From the NCBI GenBank assembly GCA_002394635.1, contig DGUK01000106.1, forward strand, positions 1 to 21,216: a stretch of DNA of 21,216 bases, written 5' to 3'. This document shows positions 1 through 7,768 of this stretch, piece by piece (within the stretch, counting starts at the first letter, position 1; every line of letters begins with the position of its first letter). Source of the DNA: Faecalitalea sp. UBA4312. Lineage in GTDB: Bacteria > Bacillota_I > Bacilli_A > Erysipelotrichales > Erysipelotrichaceae. The notes beneath the pieces are model-generated. The model saw nothing but the letters and a program-made list of their open reading frames with translations. It ran no database searches and had not been told where the DNA came from. The position numbers and the translations under genes were made by a program.

Positions 1-16
1 TTATTATCTGCAAAAG

Positions 17-940
17 CTAGTCATTTTCGTGAATACTGACACACGCTGCTAGCGATAAATATGTATTTTCAGGGGGTTCACTACGGCCTGTGATCGCAAT
101 CGGCACTTTTGCTCCCGCAATAATACCACAGCCAGTGGCATGTAGATTTACGTACCAGTCTTTGACCAGCAGGTTTCCTGCAATCAAACTTGGTACAACA
201 ATACCGTCAAATTCGCCACAATATGGACAATTGTAGTTTTTCAGACGAGCAGCCTCTTTACTGATGATCAAGTCAAAAGAGATAGGCCCTACCAGGTTGC
301 AGTCAGCAATCGGTTCTTCCATGTGTTGCTTCACGATTGTCTGCGCTTCAACTGTATCCTTCATGTGAAAGCTCGGCTTTTCCACAAGGGACAACATCGC
401 AATATTCGGTTTTTGTATGCCGATTGCGTTTAATACCCGTACCATGTTCTGTACTACTTTTTTCTTTTGTTCCATGGAGGGCGTAATCAGTAAAGTAACA
501 TCCGAAATTGCCAGCAGCCGGCTATATTCCGGTAAAGCCATAATATTGATCTGTGTCAATATACAGTCGTCCCGTACCAGGTGATTTCTTGGATTCAAAA
601 TCGGCATCAGGAAGTCACGAGTCTGCGTATTTCCCCGTAGAAGGATATCTGCATGACCGGCTTCGATCATTTCAATACTGTACTGTACTACATTTGCGTT
701 ATCATAAACGGAATGCAGTTCATATTCACGGTCCTGGAAACCTAATCGTTCCACCATCTCTTGTACACGCGGCTCTTTACCAACCAGGATCGGCTTTACA
801 AAACCGGCATCAGCAGCCATAAACAGGCCTTTTACCATATTTTCATTATCCGCACCGGCTAATACGACCCGTTTCGGTTCTTTAATATTTTTTGCCTGTT
901 CTACCAGGTTTTCAAAAACTTTTTTTCTATTGTCTGTCAT
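17..940 (-). CDS. Phosphate acetyl/butyryltransferase family protein
   Basis: Cytoplasmic acyltransferase of the phosphate acetyl/butyryltransferase family, which moves an acyl group between CoA and phosphate so that acyl-CoA energy can be recovered as acyl phosphate. Seen: about 307 residues, the family's usual length; an N-terminal block with [14 protein letters not shown]; and a C-terminal block with IAGNLL and [15 protein letters not shown], typical of the family. Start choice: two in-frame ATGs lie close together. AGGAGG sits only 2 bases before the one ending at 946 but 8 bases before the one ending at 940, so I prefer 940. The gene begins 12 bases after the pyrophosphatase stop and is probably co-transcribed with it. 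Odd: a CPYC motif (Cys240 and Cys243 in the longer numbering) lies just before the acyl-binding region. Acetyl versus butyryl specificity cannot be told from sequence. No kinase partner is visible; the left edge cuts off what follows. Confidence 0.88.
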   Translation of the reverse strand: MTDNRKKVFENLVEQAKNIKEPKRVVLAGADNENMVKGLFMAADAGFVKPILVGKEPRVQEMVERLGFQDREYELHSVYDNANVVQYSIEMIEAGHADILLRGNTQTRDFLMPILNPRNHLVRDDCILTQINIMALPEYSRLLAISDVTLLITPSMEQKKKVVQNMVRVLNAIGIQKPNIAMLSLVEKPSFHMKDTVEAQTIVKQHMEEPIADCNLVGPISFDLIISKEAARLKNYNCPYCGEFDGIVVPSLIAGNLLVKDWYVNLHATGCGIIAGAKVPIAITGRSEPPENTYLSLAACVSIHEND

Positions 941-952
941 ATTCATTTCCTC

Positions 953-2938
953 CTACAACAATCCACCAATTGCTACAAACAATGGAGCAAACACCAAAGA
1001 AACAACGGTCATCAGCTTAATCAGAATGTTGATTGAAGGGCCGGATGTATCCTTGAACGGGTCCCCGACTGTATCACCTACAACAGCCGCTATGTGGGCA
1101 TCACTACCCTTGCCACCATGATTTCCATCTTCAATATATTTTTTTGCGTTATCCCATGCACCACCGGCATTGGACATATATATTGCCATCATAACTCCTG
1201 TAATCAATGCACCGGCCAATAATCCACCTAAAGCAGATGGGCCTAGTACAACACCAATCAGGATTGGGGCCACCACTGCCATGATACCTGGAAGCATCAT
1301 CTCTTTCAAGGCTGCCTGCGTTGAAATGGCCACACAAGATTTATAGTCGGGTTTTTCTGTACCTTCAAGAATACCTTCGATCATACGGAACTGACGGCGT
1401 ACTTCTTCAATCATTTTATAGGCGGCTTTCGATACTGAATCCATTGTCATTGCAGAAAACAAGAATGGAAGCATACCGCCGATAAATAATCCGACAATGA
1501 CCTTGTGATCCAGCAAATTGATTCCTTCGTTAAAGAGGTTCACAGCCTGGGCATAGGAAACAAACAAAGCCAGAGCTGTTAAAGCAGCCGATCCAATAGC
1601 AAATCCCTTTCCCATGGCAGCGGTTGTATTCCCTACCGCATCCAGTTTATCAGTAATCTTACGAACATAGGATGGCAAACCGCTCATCTCGGCAATACCG
1701 CCGGCATTATCGTCAATCGGACCATACGCATCCACTGCTACCGTAATACCAGTCGTAGATAACATACCGACAGCAGCCAAAGCAATTCCGTACAGGCCGG
1801 AAAACCGATAAGCGCCTGGAATACCAATCGCAATCAAAACGATCGGTATAGCCGTGGACTGCATTCCAACAGCCAGACCATTGATTACCGTTGTAGCTGG
1901 TCCGGTTTCCGACTGCTGGGCAATTTTTTTAACGAACCGGTAGTCACCGGAAGTATAGACTTCCGTAATATATCCAATCAATAAACCTACAACCAGGCCA
2001 AACACGATCGCAATGGCCGGATTGAAACTATCGAAAAATCCCTTGCTAAAGACAACACATCCAATCAATACAATGACAGCTGCACTGTAGCTTCCTGCTT
2101 TTAACGCTTTATGTGGATTAGCATTTTCGTCTCCCTTTACAAAGAAACATCCGATGATGGAAGCCCCGACGCCTAAGGCGGCAATAATCAATGGGAATAC
2201 AGCTCCTGTCATACCAAAGGATACAACACCCAGAGTAATCGCCGAAACAAGAGATCCTACATAGGATTCAAACAGGTCCGCTCCCATACCTGCTACATCA
2301 CCCACATTATCGCCGACATTATCTGCAATGGTTGCCGGGTTACGTGGATCATCCTCTGGAATACCAGCTTCCACTTTACCTACCAGGTCAGCACCGACAT
2401 CAGCTGCCTTTGTATAAATACCACCGCCGACACGGGCAAACAACGCAATCGAGCTGGCTCCCAAAGAGAAACCGGATAATACCTCCGGATTCTGTGTCAG
2501 AATGTATACCATACTGACTCCGAATAAACCGAACCCGGCGACACACATTCCCATAACAGCGCCTCCACTGAAGGCAGTAGACAAGGCTTTGTTCATACCG
2601 CTGTCTTTTGCCGCAGCTGCAGTACGGACATTTGCCTTAGTAGCGACATCCATTCCGATATAACCGGCCCCTGTCGAGAAAAGGGCACCAGCCAGGAAAC
2701 AGACTGCTGACAACCAGCCGATTCCAGCACCAATCAAAATAAACAGAACAATAACGAAAATAACCAGGATCTTGTATTCCGCAACCAGGAAGGATTTTGC
2801 TCCTTCGTGAATAAAGGACGCTATTTCTTTCATCCGGTCTGTTCCGGCATCTTGTTTTGACACCTTCTGAATCAAGTAAAACGCAAACAATAAGCCACAA
2901 ACACCTAATACAGGGGCTAAGTACAATAGATTTTCCAT
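953..2938 (-). CDS. hppA: Membrane-bound, K+-dependent ion-pumping pyrophosphatase
   Basis: Integral membrane pyrophosphatase that couples pyrophosphate hydrolysis to Na+ or H+ export. Seen: 661 residues of alternating hydrophobic helices, the usual size. The signature metal/PPi-binding loop with [19 protein letters not shown] runs over residues 196-214, followed by [11 protein letters not shown] second acidic motif, [12 protein letters not shown], is at 409-420, and the C-terminal [14 protein letters not shown] at 622-634. The GNTTAAMG motif at 436-443 has Ala440 and Gly443, the pattern of K+-dependent enzymes; K+-independent ones carry Lys and Thr there. K+-dependent members are often Na+ pumps, but the ion is not settled by what I can see. 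An AGGAGG ribosome site lies 4 bases before the ATG. The phosphate acyltransferase follows directly, so the two are probably one transcript. Confidence 0.96.
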   Translation of the reverse strand: MENLLYLAPVLGVCGLLFAFYLIQKVSKQDAGTDRMKEIASFIHEGAKSFLVAEYKILVIFVIVLFILIGAGIGWLSAVCFLAGALFSTGAGYIGMDVATKANVRTAAAAKDSGMNKALSTAFSGGAVMGMCVAGFGLFGVSMVYILTQNPEVLSGFSLGASSIALFARVGGGIYTKAADVGADLVGKVEAGIPEDDPRNPATIADNVGDNVGDVAGMGADLFESYVGSLVSAITLGVVSFGMTGAVFPLIIAALGVGASIIGCFFVKGDENANPHKALKAGSYSAAVIVLIGCVVFSKGFFDSFNPAIAIVFGLVVGLLIGYITEVYTSGDYRFVKKIAQQSETGPATTVINGLAVGMQSTAIPIVLIAIGIPGAYRFSGLYGIALAAVGMLSTTGITVAVDAYGPIDDNAGGIAEMSGLPSYVRKITDKLDAVGNTTAAMGKGFAIGSAALTALALFVSYAQAVNLFNEGINLLDHKVIVGLFIGGMLPFLFSAMTMDSVSKAAYKMIEEVRRQFRMIEGILEGTEKPDYKSCVAISTQAALKEMMLPGIMAVVAPILIGVVLGPSALGGLLAGALITGVMMAIYMSNAGGAWDNAKKYIEDGNHGGKGSDAHIAAVVGDTVGDPFKDTSGPSINILIKLMTVVSLVFAPLFVAIGGLL

Positions 2939-2988
2939 TCGACCTCCTAAACATTTACTGCATACTTAAGCGTTACCACGGGTGATAC

Positions 2989-3039
2989 AATGTTATGTTT
3001 CTTTTATAATGTTATTATATTTCTATAACATTTTTTCAA
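2989..3039 (-). promoter_or_regulatory. Candidate promoter/operator region of hppA
   Basis: On the minus strand TTGAAA (3039-3034) is followed after only 14 bases by TATAAT (3019-3014), a short spacer, so the exact promoter is uncertain. A perfect inverted repeat AATGTTAT (3008-3015) / ATAACATT (3025-3032) with a 9-base gap covers this area. A third copy of AATGTTAT lies 19 bases away in direct orientation at 2989-2996. The arrangement could be an operator; no regulator can be named. Confidence 0.35.
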
Positions 3040-3062
3040 GTATTAATTAACTAATTTGTACT

Positions 3063-3088
3063 AAAAAAGAGGAGCTGCCTCTCCTCTT
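3063..3088 (-). terminator. Intrinsic terminator of the tocopherol-cyclase-like gene
   Basis: On the minus strand an 8-bp perfect stem AAGAGGAG/CTCCTCTT (3088-3081 with 3074-3067) closes a 6-base loop and runs into a T tract. The stop codon at 3089-3087 overlaps the 5' base of the stem. Confidence 0.85.
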
Positions 3089-4223
3089 ACTCTGTATCAT
3101 ATTCTCCGTATTCACAGCCAACATGTGTCGCTTCGATTTCATCCACCAGATAAAATACATTATGTTCTTTTTCATAAAGCTTGATGGTGCCCCAGCCAGT
3201 ACCGCCGTTCCATAACCGATTATGTAGTTTTTTTCCATTCGGTGCTTCATAATTGATCAACAGCATATCCTTCTTATAACAGAAGATTTCCGTTTCCATG
3301 GCTGCATGGATATTTTCCTGGCGAACATGCCACACCACTATATCCTTCTTCTCTTCAAAAGAGAACGTAGTTTTGACATGATAGTGCAGTTTGGAAAAAT
3401 TGAAATCATATTCCTTCCCTTCATAATAGAAGACCCCTAACAATCTTCTATTCAATGGAACAAAATAAATCTTGGGGCGTCCGCCACCAATATCAAATAC
3501 ACTATTTTTCAATTGCTTTCCAGTTTTCTTACTATACAGGCAGTTCGAGCTAAGCCATACCCACGGACTGGTAAAATCACGTCCCCAGTTTTTATCAGCA
3601 TACCCGTAACACGTTTCCGGTTGTACGATATATTTTGTGCCGTTATAAACAATTTCTCCGGTATAGGCACTTTTCATCCCTTCCGCATGCCAGTACATCG
3701 CAAAAGCTTCTGCATCTCGTAAAGGCTTACTGGCTCCATACCCAACATGAAACGCTATCTGTTTATCAATGGTCAGATTCCATTTCATCTGGCCGGCATC
3801 ACACATCCATTCCGGATGATTTTGTACATCTTCGGCCGACAGTTGAATATTTCCTTTCAAAACTGTCTCGGAAGCCACACAATCGTCAGCGCTGATCCAG
3901 TAAGGCGCAAATGGATGGCACTCCACATCTTTCCAGCTGAAGAAACGATGCAGCTGACAATGATCTTCGCCCCAACATCCGGCTTTTACCATCAGATAGG
4001 ATGGTTTAATGCCCTTTTTCTGGTTTTCCGGAAGTTGTCCAAATACTGGTTTTGCCTGTGCTAGAGCCGGATTACAGAGAAAAAACTCGATAAAAAAAGC
4101 TTTCTCTTCCCCTGTCTCGACATTTTGTGCCGTCAAAGAATGCCACCACCAGTCATAGCCTTGATATTTCAAGGGTCCATTCAACATATATTGATCACGG
4201 GTTATATCATGAATATTAAACAT
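3087..4223 (-). CDS. Tocopherol cyclase-like (lipocalin-type fold) protein
   Basis: A 378-residue soluble protein without signal peptide or membrane segments. It resembles the tocopherol cyclase family (named for plant and cyanobacterial vitamin E synthesis, related to CrtC hydratases). Seen: an early aromatic GYDWWWHSL (22-30), the family hallmark YADKNWG (208-214) followed by SPWVWLSSN, and many Trp/Tyr residues spread through beta-rich sequence. An anaerobe of this type is not expected to make tocopherol, and no prenyl-quinone genes are nearby, so the substrate is unknown; a lipid or hydrophobic carbohydrate derivative is only a guess. AGGAGG lies 7 bases before the ATG. It seems to be a single-gene unit, with a terminator at its end and a 100- to 130-base structured leader upstream. 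Family assignment is fairly secure; function is not. Confidence 0.72.
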   Translation of the reverse strand: MFNIHDITRDQYMLNGPLKYQGYDWWWHSLTAQNVETGEEKAFFIEFFLCNPALAQAKPVFGQLPENQKKGIKPSYLMVKAGCWGEDHCQLHRFFSWKDVECHPFAPYWISADDCVASETVLKGNIQLSAEDVQNHPEWMCDAGQMKWNLTIDKQIAFHVGYGASKPLRDAEAFAMYWHAEGMKSAYTGEIVYNGTKYIVQPETCYGYADKNWGRDFTSPWVWLSSNCLYSKKTGKQLKNSVFDIGGGRPKIYFVPLNRRLLGVFYYEGKEYDFNFSKLHYHVKTTFSFEEKKDIVVWHVRQENIHAAMETEIFCYKKDMLLINYEAPNGKKLHNRLWNGGTGWGTIKLYEKEHNVFYLVDEIEATHVGCEYGEYDTE

Positions 4224-4241
4224 AATTTATCCTCCTGTTCT

Positions 4242-4298
4242 ACAGTCGGGCCATCCCTTTGGAAGCCCTTTATTCACTGTTAGCTCTCTTATTCCAAA
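4242..4298 (-). promoter_or_regulatory. Structured 5' leader with possible pseudoknot
   Basis: In the leader of the tocopherol-cyclase-like gene (minus strand), ACAGT (4280-4276) can pair with ACTGT (4246-4242). Inside that, GGGC (4268-4265) can pair with GCCC (4251-4248). The enclosed loop contains TTCCAAA (4264-4258), complementary over 7 bases to TTTGGAA (4298-4292) upstream, so an H-type pseudoknot could form just before the ribosome site. A weak promoter (TTTTGA, 16 bases, TATAAC) lies further upstream. I do not recognise a known riboswitch class. Confidence 0.3.
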
Positions 4299-4370
4299 TA
4301 TACGGCTGTTATAGTTATATTTTATACCTGCTCCCTCAAAATCGAAAACAGAACTCTTTTTCATCACTAT

Positions 4371-4395
4371 AAAAAAGCCAGGGACCCCTGGCTTT
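4371..4395 (-). terminator. Intrinsic terminator of the isochorismatase-family gene
   Basis: The minus strand folds into an AAAGCCAGG/CCTGGCTTT stem (4395-4387 with 4382-4374) with a 4-base loop, followed by further T. The stop codon at 4396-4394 overlaps the 5' base of the stem. Confidence 0.88.
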
Positions 4396-4921
4396 ATCGT
4401 AGATCGATCTGGCACATTTTCATGGTTGTCAATGCGGCTTGATGGCTTTCCGGAGTTACACCGGCACAGCAGGACGGATCTACATAAATCGGTGTTTCAT
4501 ACAAAGCAGCTTTTAATAAAAGTGCATTGGAAACAACACAGATATCTGTACACAATCCGATGATTTCAATTTCCAAAGGTTCTGTTTCCGCCAGTTTCTT
4601 TATCTCCTTTACCAATTGTTCCGATCCAAAAGTTGGCTTTTCAATAATAGTCGCATCCACTTCTTGTAATGCCTCCTGTATGCGATCATTAAGCTGCCAT
4701 CCATGTGTAGATTTTACACAATGGACGATTGGTAAATGTTTTCCTTCCGCTGTTTCCAAATAATTTTCAGCATGGGTATCCATGGTCGCAAACACAAAGT
4801 CCCCTTGATATGAACGGATCTTCTGAACACAAGCTTCTACAATATCTACAGCTTCCTTTGTCCCCAATGCTTCATCAATAAAATCATTCTGCAAATCGAT
4901 GGCTATTAATACTTTTTTCAT
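4394..4921 (-). CDS. Isochorismatase/nicotinamidase-family cysteine hydrolase
   Basis: A 175-residue cytoplasmic hydrolase of the isochorismatase superfamily, probably an amidase; nicotinamidase (nicotinamide to nicotinate in NAD salvage) is the likeliest specific activity. Seen: the catalytic triad positions Asp9 (in AIDLQNDFID), Lys95 (EKPTFGS) and Cys128 (GLCTDICVVSN). A DTH motif at 48-50, with His67 nearby, resembles the metal-binding segment of nicotinamidases. The length is a little below typical nicotinamidases and matches the short cysteine-hydrolase subgroup. Its ATG overlaps the stop of the upstream methyltransferase by one base (TAATG) with an AGGAG ribosome site inside that gene, so the two are translationally coupled. 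The pairing hints at a joint role in salvage or methylation of nicotinamide-like compounds, but that is inference. Confidence 0.85.
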   Translation of the reverse strand: MKKVLIAIDLQNDFIDEALGTKEAVDIVEACVQKIRSYQGDFVFATMDTHAENYLETAEGKHLPIVHCVKSTHGWQLNDRIQEALQEVDATIIEKPTFGSEQLVKEIKKLAETEPLEIEIIGLCTDICVVSNALLLKAALYETPIYVDPSCCAGVTPESHQAALTTMKMCQIDLR

Positions 4922-5538
4922 TATTCCACTCCTATTTCAAATATTACAACTCGTTCTCTGTCATCACTTTGTGCAAACAGATCCTGGCAGTCAATCTCGT
5001 CAACGAACCGCATTTCCCCCGTGGTAAATAAAGTCACCAGATAAGCCGGGGAAGGATAGTAGAAGAAGAGTTTCACATCCCGTGGGTGAGCATACCACGA
5101 TGCGATGATCCGCGCTAATACGGATTTTAAAATATCATAGGAGAAGGGATTGAAAAAGAAAAAGGCATCTTCGTCGGTAATCTCCGTTTTTTCGGCATAT
5201 TCACACGCAAACCGCACATATTCTTTCTTATCAAAATGGAGCTTGTTTGCCTCTGCCGCTTCAATCATCTCCTGTGAAAAATCCACACCCTTTGTTTGAC
5301 AGCGAACCTGATCAGACAAAAAGAAACAGACCCTTCCTTTTCCGCATCCATAATCAAGAACACGGCTGTGTGAAGAAATATAACCACTTCGTTTCAAACG
5401 GGCCAGCACTTCATAGGGGGTCGGTTCATAGCGAAAGTGATCATCATCCTCCTGCTTGTCATACAGACCCATGGTATTTATATGGAGCTGGCGATCCCAT
5501 TTCTTATCAGATTTTTTTAATCGTAACGGATATTTCAT
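4921..5538 (-). CDS. Class I SAM-dependent methyltransferase
   Basis: A 205-residue cytoplasmic methyltransferase with a Rossmann fold. Seen: motif I VLDYGCGKGRV (60-70) for SAM binding, the post-I acidic strand KGVDFSQEM (83-91), and a motif-IV-like FFFFNPFSY (126-134). The substrate is unknown; the N-terminal 50 residues are basic and may help bind it. There is no Shine-Dalgarno sequence before the ATG. Instead an extended -10 box (TGATACACT) ends 6 bases before it, suggesting a leaderless mRNA. The next in-frame Met (residue 23) also lacks a ribosome site, and the open frame has good coding character from residue 1. The stop overlaps the start of the hydrolase gene, so the two form a small operon divergent from pgi. 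Confidence 0.85.
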   Translation of the reverse strand: MKYPLRLKKSDKKWDRQLHINTMGLYDKQEDDDHFRYEPTPYEVLARLKRSGYISSHSRVLDYGCGKGRVCFFLSDQVRCQTKGVDFSQEMIEAAEANKLHFDKKEYVRFACEYAEKTEITDEDAFFFFNPFSYDILKSVLARIIASWYAHPRDVKLFFYYPSPAYLVTLFTTGEMRFVDEIDCQDLFAQSDDRERVVIFEIGVE

Positions 5539-5544
5539 AGCTAT

Positions 5545-5553
5545 AGTGTATCA
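5545..5553 (-). promoter_or_regulatory. Extended -10 promoter giving a possibly leaderless transcript
   Basis: On the minus strand TG-A-TACACT ends 6 bases before the ATG of the methyltransferase gene, so transcription would start at or next to the A of the start codon. No convincing -35 box lies at 16-18 bases, which an extended -10 can compensate for. Confidence 0.45.
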
Positions 5554-5603
5554 AAATTATTTCAATATTTTTAGAAACATCATTTTTTTAATCCAGAATA
5601 TTG

Positions 5604-5609
5604 TATAAT
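5604..5609 (+). promoter_or_regulatory. -10 box of the pgi promoter
   Basis: A perfect TATAAT lies 33 bases before the pgi ATG, with a weak AT-rich -35 region. The ribosome site AAGGAGG (5627-5633) follows at 9 bases from the start codon. Confidence 0.6.
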
Positions 5610-5642
5610 TAGAATTAGTAATAAACAAGGAGGATTCATTTC

Positions 5643-7226
5643 ATGGAATGGAAAAATTTTGACACATTGACTACTTGTGCCAAACTGGAAGAACTGAAAG
5701 GTTCTGTGGACATTAAAGAAGCAATGGCCGGTGAAAATGGAGCAAAGCGTGTAAAGGAATATTGTATTCCTATGTCAAACGGGCTCGTATATAACTTTGC
5801 TTCCAAACAAGTCGATGATAAAATTCTGGACGTTCTTCAGGAACTGGCTGATGAATCTGCATTAACAGAAAAATATGCAGCCTTATACAACGGTGATATC
5901 ATCAACACTGGTGAAAAACGTCTTGTGCTGCATCAGCTGGCTCGTGGCCAATTGGGTGAAGATGTTGTCGTGGATGGTGTTAACAAACGTGAATTCTTTG
6001 CGGAGCAGCAAAGACGTTATTCAGAATTTGCCAACAAAGTGCATAATGGTGAAATTTTGAATGAAAATGGAGAAAAATATACAACTGCCTGTCAGATTGG
6101 TATCGGTGGCTCCGATTTAGGTCCACGTGCCTTATATTTAAGTCTGGAAAACTGGGCTAAAACCAATAATAAATTGAAAATGGAAGCTAAATTTATCAGT
6201 AACGTTGACCCGGATGATGCTTCCGCTGTACTGGCTTCTCTCGATGTAGCCCATACGATCTTTACCGTTGTTTCCAAATCAGGAACAACACTGGAAACGT
6301 TGACCAATGAAGCATTTGTAAAAGATGCTATTAAGAAAGCTGGCTGCGATGTTGCCAAGCACATGGTCGCTGTAACCAGTGAGACATCTCCTTTAGCAGG
6401 AAATCCTGAATACATGGATTCCTTCTACATGGATGATTTTATTGGTGGTCGTTTCTCCTCCAGTTCTTCTGTAGGTGGTGTGATCTTATCTTTGGCATTC
6501 GGACCGGAAGTATTTGATGAGATCCTGCAGGGAGCTCATGATGCTGATATCCTGGCAAAAAATGCAAATATAAAAGAAAACCCTGCTTTATGCGACGCTT
6601 TGATTGGTGTATACGAAAGAAACTTCCTAGGCTACAATACAACTGCTGTACTTCCATATTCCCAGGCTTTAAGTCGTTTCCCTGCTCATTTACAGCAGCT
6701 GGATATGGAATCCAACGGTAAGAGCGTAAACCGCTATGGCGAACCGATCAACTATAAGACCGGACCGATCATCTTCGGTGAACCGGGAACAAACGGACAA
6801 CATTCTTTCTACCAGTTGATGCATCAAGGAACAGAAATCATTCCATTACAGTTCATGGGCTTCAAAAAGAGCCAGATGGAAAACGATGTAATCATCGAAG
6901 GTACAAGCAGCCAGCAGAAGCTGAGTGCCAACGTAGCTGCTCAGATTATGGCCTTTGCATGTGGTAAGGATGATGACAACAAGAATAAATTCTTTGCCGG
7001 AGGAAGACCTTCCAGCATTATCGTAGGTGATCAGTTGACTCCAAAAGCTGTCGGCGCTATTTTAGCCCACTTCGAAAATAAAGTAATGTTCCAGGGCTTC
7101 GTATGGAATATCAACAGCTTTGACCAGGAAGGTGTACAGCTTGGTAAAGTACTGGCCAAGAAGGTTTTGGCTAAAGATACTGATGGTGCATTAGCTGCCT
7201 ATAGTGATTTATTATCTATTTTCTAA
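5643..7226 (+). CDS. pgi: Glucose-6-phosphate isomerase
   Basis: Glycolytic enzyme converting glucose 6-phosphate and fructose 6-phosphate in the cytoplasm. Seen: 527 residues, near the length of the long bacterial/eukaryotic type and longer than the roughly 450-residue type common in Bacillus. The phosphosugar-binding SIS signatures IGIGGSDLGPRA (152-163) and VVSKSGTTLET (209-219) are present, along with GGRFSSSSSVGG (268-279). Catalytic residues by homology are Glu356 (LDMESNGKS), His387 (NGQHSFYQ) and Lys501 (VQLGKVLAKK). It is the only plus-strand gene of the window, transcribed alone from a TATAAT promoter and ended by a strong terminator shared with the convergent neighbour. The third signature reads SSSSS where many homologues have SVWS; this lies near the sugar-binding loop but the main catalytic residues are intact. 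Confidence 0.97.
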   Translation: MEWKNFDTLTTCAKLEELKGSVDIKEAMAGENGAKRVKEYCIPMSNGLVYNFASKQVDDKILDVLQELADESALTEKYAALYNGDIINTGEKRLVLHQLARGQLGEDVVVDGVNKREFFAEQQRRYSEFANKVHNGEILNENGEKYTTACQIGIGGSDLGPRALYLSLENWAKTNNKLKMEAKFISNVDPDDASAVLASLDVAHTIFTVVSKSGTTLETLTNEAFVKDAIKKAGCDVAKHMVAVTSETSPLAGNPEYMDSFYMDDFIGGRFSSSSSVGGVILSLAFGPEVFDEILQGAHDADILAKNANIKENPALCDALIGVYERNFLGYNTTAVLPYSQALSRFPAHLQQLDMESNGKSVNRYGEPINYKTGPIIFGEPGTNGQHSFYQLMHQGTEIIPLQFMGFKKSQMENDVIIEGTSSQQKLSANVAAQIMAFACGKDDDNKNKFFAGGRPSSIIVGDQLTPKAVGAILAHFENKVMFQGFVWNINSFDQEGVQLGKVLAKKVLAKDTDGALAAYSDLLSIF

Positions 7227-7231
7227 CATAT

Positions 7232-7257
7232 AAAAAAGGGACTCCCGTCCCTTTTTT
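7232..7257. terminator. Bidirectional terminator between pgi and the NimA-like gene
   Basis: A perfect 11-bp inverted repeat AAAAAAGGGAC / GTCCCTTTTTT with a TCCC loop. It gives a G+C stem followed by six T on both strands, serving pgi from the left and the five-gene operon from the right. The stop of the minus-strand gene (7258-7256) lies in the base of the stem. Confidence 0.95.
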
Positions 7258-7753
7258 AATGCCCTCTTTCTCGCATAAGATACAGACCTTCTTTACCGGT
7301 ACAGTGTTCCACACGAATTTCCACGCAGGCGACCGGTGCCCACTCTTCCTCGATATTAGCGTCCACCGCTTTGTGATCCGCTATATATTTATATCCAAAA
7401 GCCTGCAGCGCTCTATATACGTCTTCTTTTTCCGTTTCCTTATCCATTATGCGGGCACGCCCAAACACTATGACGCTTCGATAATTCGTCGCTAATTTAT
7501 TTTCGTTGATATCGTCTTTATCGATAACGCAGAATGATACCTTGTCACTTCTTTTAATCGCATCGATCTTATGGCCTGTCATAGCGCAATGAAAATAGAT
7601 TTTCTTATTCTCATATACATAGTTCACCGGTACAGTATAAGGATACCCGTCATCTCCCTGTACAGCTAATATCCCCGTTTTTCCGTTTTTTAAGATTTTT
7701 TCATTCTCGTTTTCCGGTAAACGTTGTTTTTTTCTTCTCATTTCACGAAACAT
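7256..7753 (-). CDS. NimA-like pyridoxamine 5'-phosphate oxidase-fold flavoprotein
   Basis: A 165-residue protein of the FMN-binding split-barrel (pyridoxamine phosphate oxidase-like) superfamily, closest in style to the NimA group linked to nitroimidazole reduction. Seen: an N-terminal basic stretch, then GYPYTVPVNYVY (36-47), IYFHCAMTGHKIDAIK (52-67) and NYRSVIVFGRARI (90-102), the core blocks of that fold. The native substrate is unknown; an FMN-dependent reductase or a haem/flavin-binding role is plausible. GGAGG lies 7 bases before the ATG. It is the last gene of the DegV/activator operon, 15 bases behind the CmpB-like gene, so a low-potential electron-donor link to that operon is conceivable but unproven. 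Confidence 0.85.
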   Translation of the reverse strand: MFREMRRKKQRLPENENEKILKNGKTGILAVQGDDGYPYTVPVNYVYENKKIYFHCAMTGHKIDAIKRSDKVSFCVIDKDDINENKLATNYRSVIVFGRARIMDKETEKEDVYRALQAFGYKYIADHKAVDANIEEEWAPVACVEIRVEHCTGKEGLYLMRERGH

Positions 7754-7768
7754 CGTTGATCCTCCATT

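Noticed and set aside
4227..4415. 62-codon minus-strand open frame between the hydrolase and the tocopherol-cyclase-like gene
   Set aside because: It begins inside the hydrolase gene, crosses its terminator and has no ribosome site; the region is better explained as promoter and leader.
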